22,850 nucleotides of DNA from Methanobacteriota archaeon. Lineage in GTDB: Archaea > Thermoplasmatota > Poseidoniia > Poseidoniales > Poseidoniaceae. A program made the position numbers and the translations under genes. Every line of letters begins with the position of its first letter. The stretch's first letter is position 1. This document shows, piece by piece, positions 6,899-15,018 of this stretch. The notes under the pieces were generated by a model that saw only the letters and a program-made list of their open reading frames with translations, did no database searches and was not told the DNA's origin. The DNA lies in contig PAMN02000052.1 in the NCBI GenBank assembly GCA_002707335.2, positions 1-22,850 of the forward strand, in the 5' to 3' direction.

Positions 6899-9800
6899 TG
6901 CCTCGTAGAGACGACATCGAGACAATAATGGTCTTAGGTTCTGGCCCAATTAAAATTGGTCAGGCCGCAGAATTCGATTTCAGTGGTTCACAAGCTGTCC
7001 AAGCATTACGTGAGGATGGCTACAAAGTAATACTCGTAAATTCAAATCCAGCTACTATTCAAAACGATCCTGAGATGGCAGATAAGGTGTACATCGAGCC
7101 ATTACTTCCTGATACGATAAAGCGAATTTTAGAGGTTGAAAAACCAGATGCACTTCTCGCTGGGATGGGAGGTCAAACAGCCTTAAACATAGCCAGCGAG
7201 TTAGCACACGCAGGTGTTTTGGATGATTTAGGAGTTGAACTAATAGGTTCTGATTTAGATGCGATTGATAAAGCCGAAGATAGAGATTTATTCAATCAAG
7301 TCTGTCTCGAAATAGGATTACCAATTTCAGAAGCCATTGCATGTAATTCGATGGACGAAGTGCTAGCAGCCGCTAAAACAATTGGTAGTTGGCCAATATT
7401 AATCAGACCTGCATTTACTTTGGGTGGGTTAGGCGGAGGTACTGCATGGAATACTGGAGAACTGGTTGAAATAGCTACTCTAGGTTTGCGAAATAGCCGC
7501 ATAGGTCAGGTATTGATTGAAGAAAGTATTCTTGGCTGGCAAGAATATGAGTATGAGGTTATGAGGGACACCGCAGACAATGCCACAATTGTGTGTACAA
7601 TGGAAAATATCGATCCAATGGGTGTCCACACTGGTGAATCTACTGTTGTTGCACCTGTTCAATCATTATCTGATAGGGACCATATGGAATTGAGAGATAT
7701 GTCACTTTCTTTGATTAGAAAGTTGAATATCAAAGGTGGTTGTAATGTCCAATTTGCAGTAAATCAATCTACTGGCGAAGTAAGAGTTATCGAAGTGAAT
7801 CCGAGAGTTTCCAGATCATCAGCTTTAGCATCCAAGGCAACAGGCTATCCTATTGCTAGGATGGCAGCAAAGATTGCTGTAGGTTATACTCTTGATGAGT
7901 TGCCCAATCCAATAACAGGAGAAGGCACTACTGCAGCATTTGAGCCAACATTGGATTATTGTGTAGTGAAAATACCTAGGTGGCCATTCGATAAATTCAG
8001 AACTGCTAACAGAACACTTGGCACATCAATGAAATCAACTGGAGAAGTTATGGCAATAGGGAGATGTTTTGAGGAAGCATTCCTGAAGGCATGGGCTTCA
8101 TTAGAGCAAGGTTCTCATTACCCAAGACCGCTAACAAGAGCAGACGAGTCTGAAGGTGAAGGAATGGTAGAAATAGCCTTGGAAATCCTTCCCGATGAAA
8201 CACTAATCGATTGGCTTAGAATTGCAACAGATAGACGCATGGGTGCGGTAATAGAAGCTTTCAGAAGAGGTTGGAGCGTTGAAAGAGTTAACGAAATAAC
8301 GAGAATCACGAGGTGGTTCTTGTATGGGTTTGAAAGAATAGCAAAGATAGAGAAAGAAATAACCAACGCTTCCTGCCTTCCGAAGCACCTTTCCGCAGAA
8401 CAGTTGAGGAGATGGAAGAGTTTTGGTTTCTCAGATGCACATATTGCTGAAGGATTACTTGGTTTCCCTGCGGATAAGTTGAAATCTGCAAAATCAGATG
8501 AAGACGAACAATCTGTGATGAAAGCAAGACACACGAAATTAGTTCATCCAATATATCGAATGGTAGACTCTTGTGCTGCAGAATTCGCCGCTAAGACGCC
8601 ATATTATTATTCAACTTACGAACCTAATGGACTCCCTGGGATAGATTCTCTTCCAAACTTAGAAAATAGAACAAAAACACGCCAGGTAGTAATTGGCTCA
8701 GGGCCCATTAGAATTGGCCAAGGTATCGAGTTTGATTATGGGTGTGTTCATGCTGTTAAAGCCATTAGAGAGGCAGGAATGGATGCAGTATTAATGAATA
8801 ACAACCCCGAAACAGTATCAACTGATTTTGACACCTCAGATAGGTTATACTTCGAACCCCTGACACTTGAATATGTAACAGAAGTATTGCTTAGAGAGAG
8901 AGCTCATGGTATTCTTCTGCAGTTTGGAGGGCAAACTGCAATAAATTTAGCACTTCCACTCGAGGCACGTTTACCAGTACTTGGGCTAGATTTGCAAATA
9001 ATTGGGACTACTTGCGATGCGATTGATGAAGCAAGTGACAGAGAAAGATTCGAGGCTTTTGCAGAAAAGACGGGAATTCGAATGCCGAAAGGTGCAACAG
9101 GATCATCTCCTGACGACGTAAGAAGAATAGTGCAAGAAATAGGATTCCCCGTTCTTATTCGTCCATCTTACGTACTTGGTGGAAGAGGAATGGAGATTCT
9201 GTCCAATGAAAAACAGTTGAATGCCTATCTTTCTGAAGCCTTTTTAGCACCAGACAAGCCTTTGCTAGTCGATGAATATCTTGGCCACGCAACAGAGTTA
9301 GATGTTGATGCAGCGGCGGATGGCAATGATGTCTTAATTGGCGCAATTATGGAGCATTTAGAGGAAGCAGGAATCCATTCTGGCGATTCAACTTGTTTCA
9401 TACCAACTCAGAACATCCCTGAACAAATGTTGGAAAGAGTAAGAGAGCAGACCAGGAAAATCGGTCTTGGATTGAATATTCAAGGATGTTTCAATATACA
9501 ATTTGCAATTCAGGGCGATGATTTGTATTGTCTTGAGGTAAATCCAAGGTCAAGTAGAACAGTTCCGTTTGTTGCTAAGGCAACAGGTGTTCCCATGGCA
9601 AGAATTGCTGCAAGGATTACATTGGGAATTAAATTAAGTGAACAAGATATACCCAAAGCAACATCAGGACACATCGCAGTAAAAGCCCCAGTATTCCCAT
9701 TCATCAAGTTACAGGGGTTAGATCCTGCTCCTGGTCCTGAAATGAAATCAACAGGCGAGGTCTATGGGTCAGATGTTAGAGCAGATGTTGCTTACCTCAA

Positions 9801-10233
9801 AGCCAGATTAGCAACGGAAATACCAGTTGCCTCTGAAGGCGGAGCGTATCTTACAGTCAGAGATGGGGATAAAGAACAAATTGCAGAAGTTGCGAAGGAA
9901 CTCTCTGCTATGGGCTTCAATTTGTTTGCTACACCTGGGACAGCAGATGCCATTAGAAATTCAGGAATAGAGGTGACAACTGTCTATAGAATAGCAGATA
10001 GAAAGCACCCTGATGCTTTAGATTTAATGAGAAAAGGAGAAGTATCTTTCATTGTAAATGTTCCAACAATCTCTGGTGGTGCGGTCAGAGATGGAAATAT
10101 GATGAGGCGATTAGCAGTGGAAATGAATATTCCTTTTGTTACTACTATGTCTGGGGCTAAGATGGAAGTCGCAGCAATTAGGGCAAATAAAGAAGTAGAC
10201 TTGGAGCCAATGAGGCTGAAAGTAAATTACTGA
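6898..10233 (+). CDS. carB: Carbamoyl-phosphate synthase large subunit
   Basis: CarB makes carbamoyl phosphate from bicarbonate, ammonia and two ATP. The 1111-residue protein has the expected duplicated structure. The first half starts with VLGSGPIKIGQAAEFDFSG and contains an ATP-grasp core with RPAFTLGGLGGG and VIEVNPRVSRSSAL. The second half restarts near residue 598 with VIGSGPIRIGQGIEFDYGC and contains RPSYVLGGRGME and CLEVNPRSSRTVPF. A C-terminal MGS-like allosteric domain (about 970 onward: FATPGTADAI, MRKGEVSFIVNVP) follows. It is some 40 residues longer than the E. coli protein, without an obvious foreign insertion. Both ATP sites look intact. The ATG overlaps the carA stop. Its own TGA ends one base before the convergent stop of the zinc-ribbon gene. 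Confidence 0.97.
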   Translation: MPRRDDIETIMVLGSGPIKIGQAAEFDFSGSQAVQALREDGYKVILVNSNPATIQNDPEMADKVYIEPLLPDTIKRILEVEKPDALLAGMGGQTALNIASELAHAGVLDDLGVELIGSDLDAIDKAEDRDLFNQVCLEIGLPISEAIACNSMDEVLAAAKTIGSWPILIRPAFTLGGLGGGTAWNTGELVEIATLGLRNSRIGQVLIEESILGWQEYEYEVMRDTADNATIVCTMENIDPMGVHTGESTVVAPVQSLSDRDHMELRDMSLSLIRKLNIKGGCNVQFAVNQSTGEVRVIEVNPRVSRSSALASKATGYPIARMAAKIAVGYTLDELPNPITGEGTTAAFEPTLDYCVVKIPRWPFDKFRTANRTLGTSMKSTGEVMAIGRCFEEAFLKAWASLEQGSHYPRPLTRADESEGEGMVEIALEILPDETLIDWLRIATDRRMGAVIEAFRRGWSVERVNEITRITRWFLYGFERIAKIEKEITNASCLPKHLSAEQLRRWKSFGFSDAHIAEGLLGFPADKLKSAKSDEDEQSVMKARHTKLVHPIYRMVDSCAAEFAAKTPYYYSTYEPNGLPGIDSLPNLENRTKTRQVVIGSGPIRIGQGIEFDYGCVHAVKAIREAGMDAVLMNNNPETVSTDFDTSDRLYFEPLTLEYVTEVLLRERAHGILLQFGGQTAINLALPLEARLPVLGLDLQIIGTTCDAIDEASDRERFEAFAEKTGIRMPKGATGSSPDDVRRIVQEIGFPVLIRPSYVLGGRGMEILSNEKQLNAYLSEAFLAPDKPLLVDEYLGHATELDVDAAADGNDVLIGAIMEHLEEAGIHSGDSTCFIPTQNIPEQMLERVREQTRKIGLGLNIQGCFNIQFAIQGDDLYCLEVNPRSSRTVPFVAKATGVPMARIAARITLGIKLSEQDIPKATSGHIAVKAPVFPFIKLQGLDPAPGPEMKSTGEVYGSDVRADVAYLKARLATEIPVASEGGAYLTVRDGDKEQIAEVAKELSAMGFNLFATPGTADAIRNSGIEVTTVYRIADRKHPDALDLMRKGEVSFIVNVPTISGGAVRDGNMMRRLAVEMNIPFVTTMSGAKMEVAAIRANKEVDLEPMRLKVNY

Positions 10234-10234
10234 A

Positions 10235-11422
10235 TCAACAGGAATCGTAAGCATCTATGATATATTCTGTAAGCGGACTAGTCCAGGCTAAATCGCTAAT
10301 CCCATCTCTTCCTTCTGAGGAATATATTCTGACTATATCTTGAACTCTTACATTACCATCGCTAGATCTTGCAACAATAGTTTTTGGTTTCAGGGTTTTT
10401 CCTGTGCCATGAGGGTCGTAAACAGTATCCAAAGCATCCGCTAAGAACCAATCAGGCTTGTCTTTTTCATCACCTTCGAACTTCTTCTTCGGCCTTTTCG
10501 ATCCGCCAAACAAACCTCCTCCTGATTTTTTGGCTGGTTGCTTCTTTGGAGTTGACTTTTTAGATTTGGATTTTGGTTTTGCAGATTTAGAAGCAGTTGT
10601 GTCTTTCTTCGCAACCTGTTGACCTTTCATCTCTTCTTCTAATTCAGCTCTAATTTCTTTCTCAAGTTTCTCTCGCAATGCAGCCTCATCCACTTTCGAT
10701 TCGCCACTCTTCATATTCTCAACAACAGTCAAGTAATGTGATGCAACTTGAATGAGTGCGGTTTCCATACTTGCTTCTAGTTGCATGGAAACAACGTCTC
10801 CAGATGAATCTCTCCACTTTCGCCACTGCAGCATTGTGTTCGCATGTATGTCTGAGCCACATTTCGGGCAGAATGATCTCTTTGGAGGTTTCAAAACAGG
10901 TATAGAGCGCATAGCATCAGGGTCTATTCCTTCATGTTCACCGCTGGATACGTCATGAATGTGAGTACTTGCTTTCATACCTAATTTCATTGCTTCTCTG
11001 AACAAACCTTCTTTTAGATCCAAAGTTCCTTTTTGAACTAATACCCAACCATCAGTGCCACGAACAGTGGCTCTAACTGCAGCAGCTGCAGCCTCGGATT
11101 CACCAAATTTGTAATCAGTAAACGCACTAGTTACTGGTGCTTCCATCTCTTCTTCTGAGATACCTCCAGTTTCATCATCATCAGCAGGTGCTGCGATTCC
11201 TAATAGAATCGGATTTGCTCCTTCTTCGATTTTAGCAATCATATCAAATTTTTCTGCCATAGAAAGGTCTTCTCTACTTCTTATGACATCCTTTAATTGG
11301 TTCAAATCGTGACCAGTAGCAGTTATTGGCCCTCTAACAGTCAAGTCGTTCCCACATGAAAGACAAAACTTGGTTGCTGGTTCGACAGCAGCCTCACAAC
11401 TAGGACAATATACTCCGCCCAT
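10235..11422 (-). CDS. Uncharacterised zinc-ribbon protein with lysine-rich linker
   Basis: I do not recognise this 395-residue protein. It opens with a zinc ribbon (CPSC then CLSC, residues about 6-23) directly at the N-terminus. An acidic stretch (ADDDETGGISEEEME) follows, then a second CPKCG knuckle near residue 180 with no obvious partner pair. A helical region contains MQLEASMETALIQVASHYL, and a charged coiled coil follows (LREKLEKEIRAELEEEM). A Lys/Ser/Pro-rich linker (about 270-315) precedes a conserved-looking C-terminal domain beginning DKPDWFLADALDTVYDPHG. The ATG at 11422 is preferred over a TTG at 11452. It lies downstream of lysK, 76 bp after its stop, and may have its own promoter. 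The basic linker suggests nucleic acid or ribosome contact, but that is an inference. Confidence 0.8.
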   Translation of the reverse strand: MGGVYCPSCEAAVEPATKFCLSCGNDLTVRGPITATGHDLNQLKDVIRSREDLSMAEKFDMIAKIEEGANPILLGIAAPADDDETGGISEEEMEAPVTSAFTDYKFGESEAAAAAVRATVRGTDGWVLVQKGTLDLKEGLFREAMKLGMKASTHIHDVSSGEHEGIDPDAMRSIPVLKPPKRSFCPKCGSDIHANTMLQWRKWRDSSGDVVSMQLEASMETALIQVASHYLTVVENMKSGESKVDEAALREKLEKEIRAELEEEMKGQQVAKKDTTASKSAKPKSKSKKSTPKKQPAKKSGGGLFGGSKRPKKKFEGDEKDKPDWFLADALDTVYDPHGTGKTLKPKTIVARSSDGNVRVQDIVRIYSSEGRDGISDLAWTSPLTEYIIDAYDSC

Positions 11423-11462
11423 GTTGTGGCTACAAGGGTATGAGTCTTTCAATGGAACGGTT

Positions 11463-11479
11463 CAGATACTTCGTATCTG
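11463..11479. repeat. Inverted repeat between lysK and the zinc-ribbon gene
   Basis: CAGATAC and GTATCTG form a perfect 7-bp inverted repeat around a 3-nt centre. It lies just downstream of a TTAAACCTC-like promoter element on the minus strand and upstream of the zinc-ribbon start. It could be an operator between TATA box and transcription start, or an RNA hairpin closing lysK; no T-run follows, so an operator or a leader hairpin is somewhat more likely. Confidence 0.35.
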
Positions 11480-11498
11480 TGAGGTTTAAGTTGTTAAT

Positions 11499-13004
11499 TT
11501 ATTGAAGCAAAGTCAAAACTTTATCGCGACTTAATTCTGAAATTATGGGTGCGATTTTTGGTCCTTTTTCTTTGCCTATGATTGCGGTATAGAGCGTTCT
11601 ATAGCAATCTCTTGGAGGGATTTGGTCGTCTTTTATAGCGGATTTTATCGCCTCAGTGATTCCATCAATGTCCCAATTGCATTTTGAAAATACTCTGTGT
11701 AATGAATTACTGATTGATTTGTCTAATCCTGGAATAGGTTGTTCAGCAATCGTAATTTTCAATTGTTCTGGGAAATATGGGCCATTTATCCAATTTTTCA
11801 TTCGCTCTAATTTACCAATATTTCCTTTTCCTATTGTCTCTATGATTTCATTGTCACTTTTTACCTGAGCTAAAAGGGCAAGATGTCTAAACGATACATT
11901 GGATGAGGATTGATCTGAAATCTTACTCATTCTTAATGCACCCTCTGCATCTTCAATTGCGACTTTTTGTCTTCGAGATAATTCTGAATTTTTCATTTCC
12001 GAGTCCAAATCTCTAGCCACCAGCCTTTCGTAATCGTCCGCTAATTCTACTAGTGACATTCCTGGATCGAATGTAATCGCTTTCTTAGGTTTTGTAGATG
12101 CGATAAGGTAGCGTAAAATTTCAGGCGGAACTAATTGAAGGGCCTCCTGCGGCCCGATTGTATTACCTGTTGACGATGACATGGCTCCTTGTCCGCGCAA
12201 TGAAATCCACTCGTAGACTAAAGGCTCTGATGGGGTGTCACCAAATAATTCTGAAATTTCCTTTCCAGTATCGTATGATCCTCCTGCAGCTCCGTGATCT
12301 TTTCCAAATGGTTCGCAAGTAATTCCAATCCATCCCCATCTAGCAGGCCAATCAACTCTCCATGGCAATTTACCTTCTGCTTTATTTAAATCAGATTTAC
12401 CTGATTTTCCATTTTGCTCCCAATGGACATACGGCCATTCAAAACCTGTTACGGTGACCCCGTCTAGGCTTCCGTTATGCCCGTATGGATTGAATGGAAA
12501 CCAATCATCAGAGAGTTCTCTTCCGCTAACCCTTTCAATAATTTCTCTTATTTTATCTGGATTTTCACAAACTATTCTTGCTCTTTCTGCAAACTTACCA
12601 TTTGAATAGGATTCATAATTATCAATAATTCTAGGTCGCACATCGATTTGCTCTAATGCTTTTAGAAACGGATCTAAGAAATATTGAGCATATGATATTC
12701 CGCTATCGGATGGATTTCCGTCTTCATCAGGTGCAGGAATTAACGCAAGAGGGCAACCAATGTATTTTTCATATTCATCCGAAAGGAAAGGATAGACTTT
12801 TCTTAATGGGTCTGCTGAGTCTACAATAAATACAAATTCTGCATCCATTCCTGCATCTTTGCATGCTCTAGTGACCATGTCTCCGGTCAATATTTCTCTT
12901 AGGTGCCCAATATGAAATTCTCCACTTGGAGTTATACCAGAGGCGACAATGTGTTTATCACCTCTTTGCGCTAATCGTTGCGCTGTAAAGTCAGCCCAGT
13001 GCAT
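11499..13004 (-). CDS. lysK: Lysyl-tRNA synthetase, class I
   Basis: This enzyme attaches lysine to tRNA-Lys. At 501 residues it is the class I form found in most euryarchaea and a few bacteria, unrelated to the usual class II LysRS. The nucleotide-binding motif is SGEFHIGHLRE, with HIGH at residues 31-34. The second signature is a KMSKS variant, GQGAMSSSTGN, around residue 275, in which both usual lysines are replaced. Other fold landmarks are FIVDSADPLRK, the PFGKDHGAAGGSYDTGKEI block and PPEILRYLIASTKPKKAI. The start ATG follows the gfcR stop by eight bases, with AGGTGAT spanning that stop as a ribosome site. It is therefore probably co-transcribed with gfcR. Confidence 0.95.
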   Translation of the reverse strand: MHWADFTAQRLAQRGDKHIVASGITPSGEFHIGHLREILTGDMVTRACKDAGMDAEFVFIVDSADPLRKVYPFLSDEYEKYIGCPLALIPAPDEDGNPSDSGISYAQYFLDPFLKALEQIDVRPRIIDNYESYSNGKFAERARIVCENPDKIREIIERVSGRELSDDWFPFNPYGHNGSLDGVTVTGFEWPYVHWEQNGKSGKSDLNKAEGKLPWRVDWPARWGWIGITCEPFGKDHGAAGGSYDTGKEISELFGDTPSEPLVYEWISLRGQGAMSSSTGNTIGPQEALQLVPPEILRYLIASTKPKKAITFDPGMSLVELADDYERLVARDLDSEMKNSELSRRQKVAIEDAEGALRMSKISDQSSSNVSFRHLALLAQVKSDNEIIETIGKGNIGKLERMKNWINGPYFPEQLKITIAEQPIPGLDKSISNSLHRVFSKCNWDIDGITEAIKSAIKDDQIPPRDCYRTLYTAIIGKEKGPKIAPIISELSRDKVLTLLQ

Positions 13005-13012
13005 TTTATCAC

Positions 13013-13600
13013 CTAAACTACAGCAGCTCGAACAATTCCACGAAGAGGAACACCATCGATTTCATTTCTTGTGGTTTTGTTTACCAAAACCATGCATAAT
13101 GCAACATCTGCTCCTGCATCTTTCATCGCCTGAATGGTTTTTGACATGGTTTGTCCAGAAGAAAATACATCATCAACAATTGCGATTTTTTTGCCTGCAA
13201 CTTGCCCATATTTATTCGATAATGAACCTTGTCCAGGCTCTCCATCAACGTTTCTATGAATTGCAACCTCGCATTCGAGGTCAGTTCCAACAGCGTTGGC
13301 AAACAATATTCCATTAATCGAAATTCCAACAACTGTATCTATTGAGTCTCCGCATTCTTCAAACACAACATCGGCCATTATCGAACCAATCGCAGCGATT
13401 CTTTGAGGTCTAACTCCGATAGTCCTCCAACCGATGCGTACGTCCTGAGGTTTGTCTACTGTATCTTCACCCGCAAGTAGCCATGAAATAGTATCTTGTG
13501 AAAGTGATAATTCATCAGCAATTTGTTGAGAATTCAAACCTTTTTTTCGCAAGCCGCTCGCCAAACTCCTCAATTCTTCGATGCTAGTTCCGCTTTCCAT
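13013..13600 (-). CDS. gfcR: GfcR/PyrE-like HTH-phosphoribosyltransferase regulator
   Basis: This 195-residue protein fuses an N-terminal helix-turn-helix (about residues 8-42: LRKKGLNSQQIADELSLSQD) to a type I phosphoribosyltransferase domain with the PRPP-loop motif IVDDVFSSGQTM. It was long annotated as orotate phosphoribosyltransferase-like in archaea. The haloarchaeal relative GfcR is a transcription factor for sugar catabolism. DNA binding tuned by a phosphoribosyl ligand is the likely role; PyrE activity is less likely. The frame opens at a TTG (13615), but an AGGAGG five bases before the ATG at 13600 fixes that start. It is the first gene of a gfcR-lysK unit and diverges from the aIF2-beta gene across a 96-bp gap. 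What it regulates here cannot be read. Confidence 0.87.
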   Translation of the reverse strand: MESGTSIEELRSLASGLRKKGLNSQQIADELSLSQDTISWLLAGEDTVDKPQDVRIGWRTIGVRPQRIAAIGSIMADVVFEECGDSIDTVVGISINGILFANAVGTDLECEVAIHRNVDGEPGQGSLSNKYGQVAGKKIAIVDDVFSSGQTMSKTIQAMKDAGADVALCMVLVNKTTRNEIDGVPLRGIVRAAVV

Positions 13601-13605
13601 GAATT

Positions 13606-13611
13606 CCTCCT
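13606..13611 (-). promoter_or_regulatory. Shine-Dalgarno site of gfcR
   Basis: AGGAGG on the minus strand is five bases before the ATG at 13600. Because an upstream TTG at 13615 is in frame, this site decides the start in favour of 13600. Confidence 0.7.
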
Positions 13612-13658
13612 GCAATTACTATGAAATGAATGCATCGTTAATTCTGTCTCATCTTTGT

Positions 13659-13669
13659 GGTAAACCTCA
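13659..13669 (+). promoter_or_regulatory. Possible TATA-like element of the aIF2-beta gene
   Basis: GGTAAACCTCA lies about 33 nt before the ATG at 13697. The core AAACCT also occurs on the coding strand upstream of folP, the zinc-ribbon gene and the Nog1-like GTPase. It may be a lineage variant of TATA box, placing the transcription start near 13685 and leaving a very short G-rich leader. Confidence 0.35.
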
Positions 13670-13681
13670 AAAGTGTGCGCC

Positions 13682-13688
13682 AAGGGGG
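13682..13688 (+). promoter_or_regulatory. G-run ribosome site of the aIF2-beta gene
   Basis: AAGGGGG lies eight bases before the ATG at 13697. It resembles the site before the aRF1 gene (AAGGGGGG at 17705-17712) and differs from the GGAGG type used inside operons. Pairing to the CCUCC of 16S rRNA would need G-U pairs. Confidence 0.45.
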
Positions 13689-13696
13689 TTGGTTTG

Positions 13697-14107
13697 ATGT
13701 CAGACTTCGAGTACGAGTCTCTTTTGGATAGAGCAAGAGCAAATATTCCTGAAGAAATCTCTAACAGAGCAAGGTGGACATTACCTGAGCCTCAAATTTT
13801 GATTGAAGGTTCTAACACCATTTTGAGGAACTTTACTGAAGTTGTAAACCACATGGATAGAGATGAAAATCACGTTTACCAATTTATGCTGAATGAATTA
13901 GGCACTGCTGGCTCAAGAGATGGACCTCGTGCTAGGTTTAAGGGAAGGATTCCACCAAAAAGAATCAAGAAAACTATAGTGAATTATGTAAATGCATACA
14001 TCAAGTGTGTTCAGTGTAATGCACCAGATACCCATTTCATAAAACAAGATAGAACTACTCTATTGAAGTGCCAAGCATGTGGTGCTACTAGACCTGTTAA
14101 ACTCTGA
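13697..14107 (+). CDS. eif2b: Translation initiation factor 2 subunit beta
   Basis: aIF2-beta is part of the trimer that delivers initiator Met-tRNA to the small ribosomal subunit. The protein has 136 residues from the ATG at 13697. It shows the family core (RARWTLPEPQILIEGSNTIL, then NFTEVVNHMDRDENHVYQFM, then ELGTAGSRDG, then RFKGRIPPKRIKKTIVNYVN). It ends with a C4 zinc ribbon, CVQC and CQAC separated by 17 residues. The frame is open to a GTG at 13673, but the ATG matches the family start and has an AAGGGGG run eight bases upstream. Its TGA abuts the stop of the convergent nitroreductase gene, the two stops forming TGATCA. Confidence 0.97.
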   Translation: MSDFEYESLLDRARANIPEEISNRARWTLPEPQILIEGSNTILRNFTEVVNHMDRDENHVYQFMLNELGTAGSRDGPRARFKGRIPPKRIKKTIVNYVNAYIKCVQCNAPDTHFIKQDRTTLLKCQACGATRPVKL

Positions 14108-14680
14108 TCATTCCAAGTCTATCAGTATCTCTTGATATGAGGGTTTTCTTACAGTTGGAGTGCTTTCAGGATAGCCTGCTCGAACGAAGCCAATAATCTC
14201 CTCCTTTTTTGTGTCTATGCCGAGTATGTGATAGGTTTCTTCTCCCCTTGTTATTGCTCCAGTTGACCATAGTGAACCTACTCCATTTGACCAAAATGAT
14301 AGTACCATATTGTGCAAAGCACAAACTGTAGCAGCATAATCTTCTTTTTCTCTGAAAGGATCATTTGGACTTAATTTCGAGGTAACGGCAAATAAAACAG
14401 GAGCAGAAATTATTTTTTTGACCGCCCTGTCGAGCGCCTTTTGGACATCTTCTGTCCCTCTTTTTTCGGCTTTTATCTTAGCTAATCTGGTAATCTCAGG
14501 TATTAGCATATTTTTTGATTTTTCACCAATCGAATAAAATTTCCAAGGGTGGGTATGCTTATGACATGGAGCGTTTGATGCAGCCTCAAGCGCCTGATTA
14601 ACCACATCTTTTGGAACACTTTTTTCTGTAAATTTATAGATTGTTCTACGCGATGTAATAATTTCATTCATTGAGGTCAT
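14108..14680 (-). CDS. Nitroreductase-family flavin oxidoreductase
   Basis: This 190-residue protein is a nitroreductase-family FMN enzyme. Visible features are the N-terminal ITSRRTIYKFTEKSVPKDVV (arginine-rich FMN phosphate site), LEAASNAPCHKHTHPWKFY, a central DYAATVCALHNMVLSFWSNG helix and the C-terminal GFVRAGYPESTPTVRKP. Members use NAD(P)H to reduce nitro compounds, quinones, flavins or enones; the natural substrate is not evident. The start is ATG 14680, fixed by AGGAGG six bases upstream that overlaps the stop of the carbinolamine dehydratase gene; a longer frame to 14704 would overlap that gene. It is the last of three genes in its operon. Confidence 0.87.
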   Translation of the reverse strand: MTSMNEIITSRRTIYKFTEKSVPKDVVNQALEAASNAPCHKHTHPWKFYSIGEKSKNMLIPEITRLAKIKAEKRGTEDVQKALDRAVKKIISAPVLFAVTSKLSPNDPFREKEDYAATVCALHNMVLSFWSNGVGSLWSTGAITRGEETYHILGIDTKKEEIIGFVRAGYPESTPTVRKPSYQEILIDLE

Positions 14681-14686
14681 TAGAAA

Positions 14687-14692
14687 CCTCCT
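14687..14692 (-). promoter_or_regulatory. Shine-Dalgarno site of the nitroreductase gene
   Basis: AGGAGG on the minus strand overlaps the TAG stop of the upstream dehydratase gene and lies six bases before the ATG at 14680. It rules out the longer frame that begins at 14704. Confidence 0.7.
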
Positions 14693-15014
14693 AAATATTG
14701 TCAATTTTTGCTGCTAAAATGAAATCAGCCTCGACTAAGCCATTGATTTTGTGAGTAAAAATCGATACCTTTACTCGTCCCCAAGACAATTCAAAATCAG
14801 CATGATGATTCTCCTCTTCACATATCGCCCCTGCTAAGTTAACAAATTCTAGAGCATCGGCAAAATTATTGAAAGAAAATTCTCGTTCTATGTGGTGTTC
14901 TTCTACTAAATTCCAATCATTATTTATTTGATTTAATAGAGGCATTATTCCTTGTAATGATAATGCTGGTACTTCTCCACTGCAAGGTAAACATTTCTTG
15001 GTATCTAGGGACAT
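14691..15014 (-). CDS. Pterin-4a-carbinolamine dehydratase
   Basis: This 107-residue protein has the dehydratase (PhhB/DCoH) signature: an N-terminal CLPCSGEVPAL, WNLVEEHHIEREFSFNNF, the catalytic His-His pair at 70-71 in EENHHADFELSWGRVKV, and a third His at 88 in FTHKINGLVEAD. The enzyme removes water from 4a-hydroxy-tetrahydropterin to recycle the cofactor after aromatic hydroxylation. Many prokaryotes carry it without a known hydroxylase, and roles with molybdopterin or in regulation have been proposed. No hydroxylase is visible here. It follows the 141-residue gene by four bases and precedes the nitroreductase, which could plausibly supply redox chemistry on a pterin or flavin; that link is only inference. 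Confidence 0.93.
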   Translation of the reverse strand: MSLDTKKCLPCSGEVPALSLQGIMPLLNQINNDWNLVEEHHIEREFSFNNFADALEFVNLAGAICEEENHHADFELSWGRVKVSIFTHKINGLVEADFILAAKIDNI

Positions 15015-15018
15015 TCAA

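Noticed and set aside
8118..8534. Minus-strand frame of 138 codons inside carB
   Set aside because: It is antisense to a conserved carB region; Ser/Leu-rich shadow with no motif.
12949..13317. Plus-strand frame of 122 codons across the gfcR/lysK junction
   Set aside because: It covers two well-supported genes on the other strand and is rich in His, Gln and Leu, as a shadow would be.
13013..13600. Calling the phosphoribosyltransferase gene pyrE to complete a pyrimidine set
   Set aside because: The N-terminal helix-turn-helix and overall match point to the GfcR-like regulator, not to the biosynthetic orotate enzyme.
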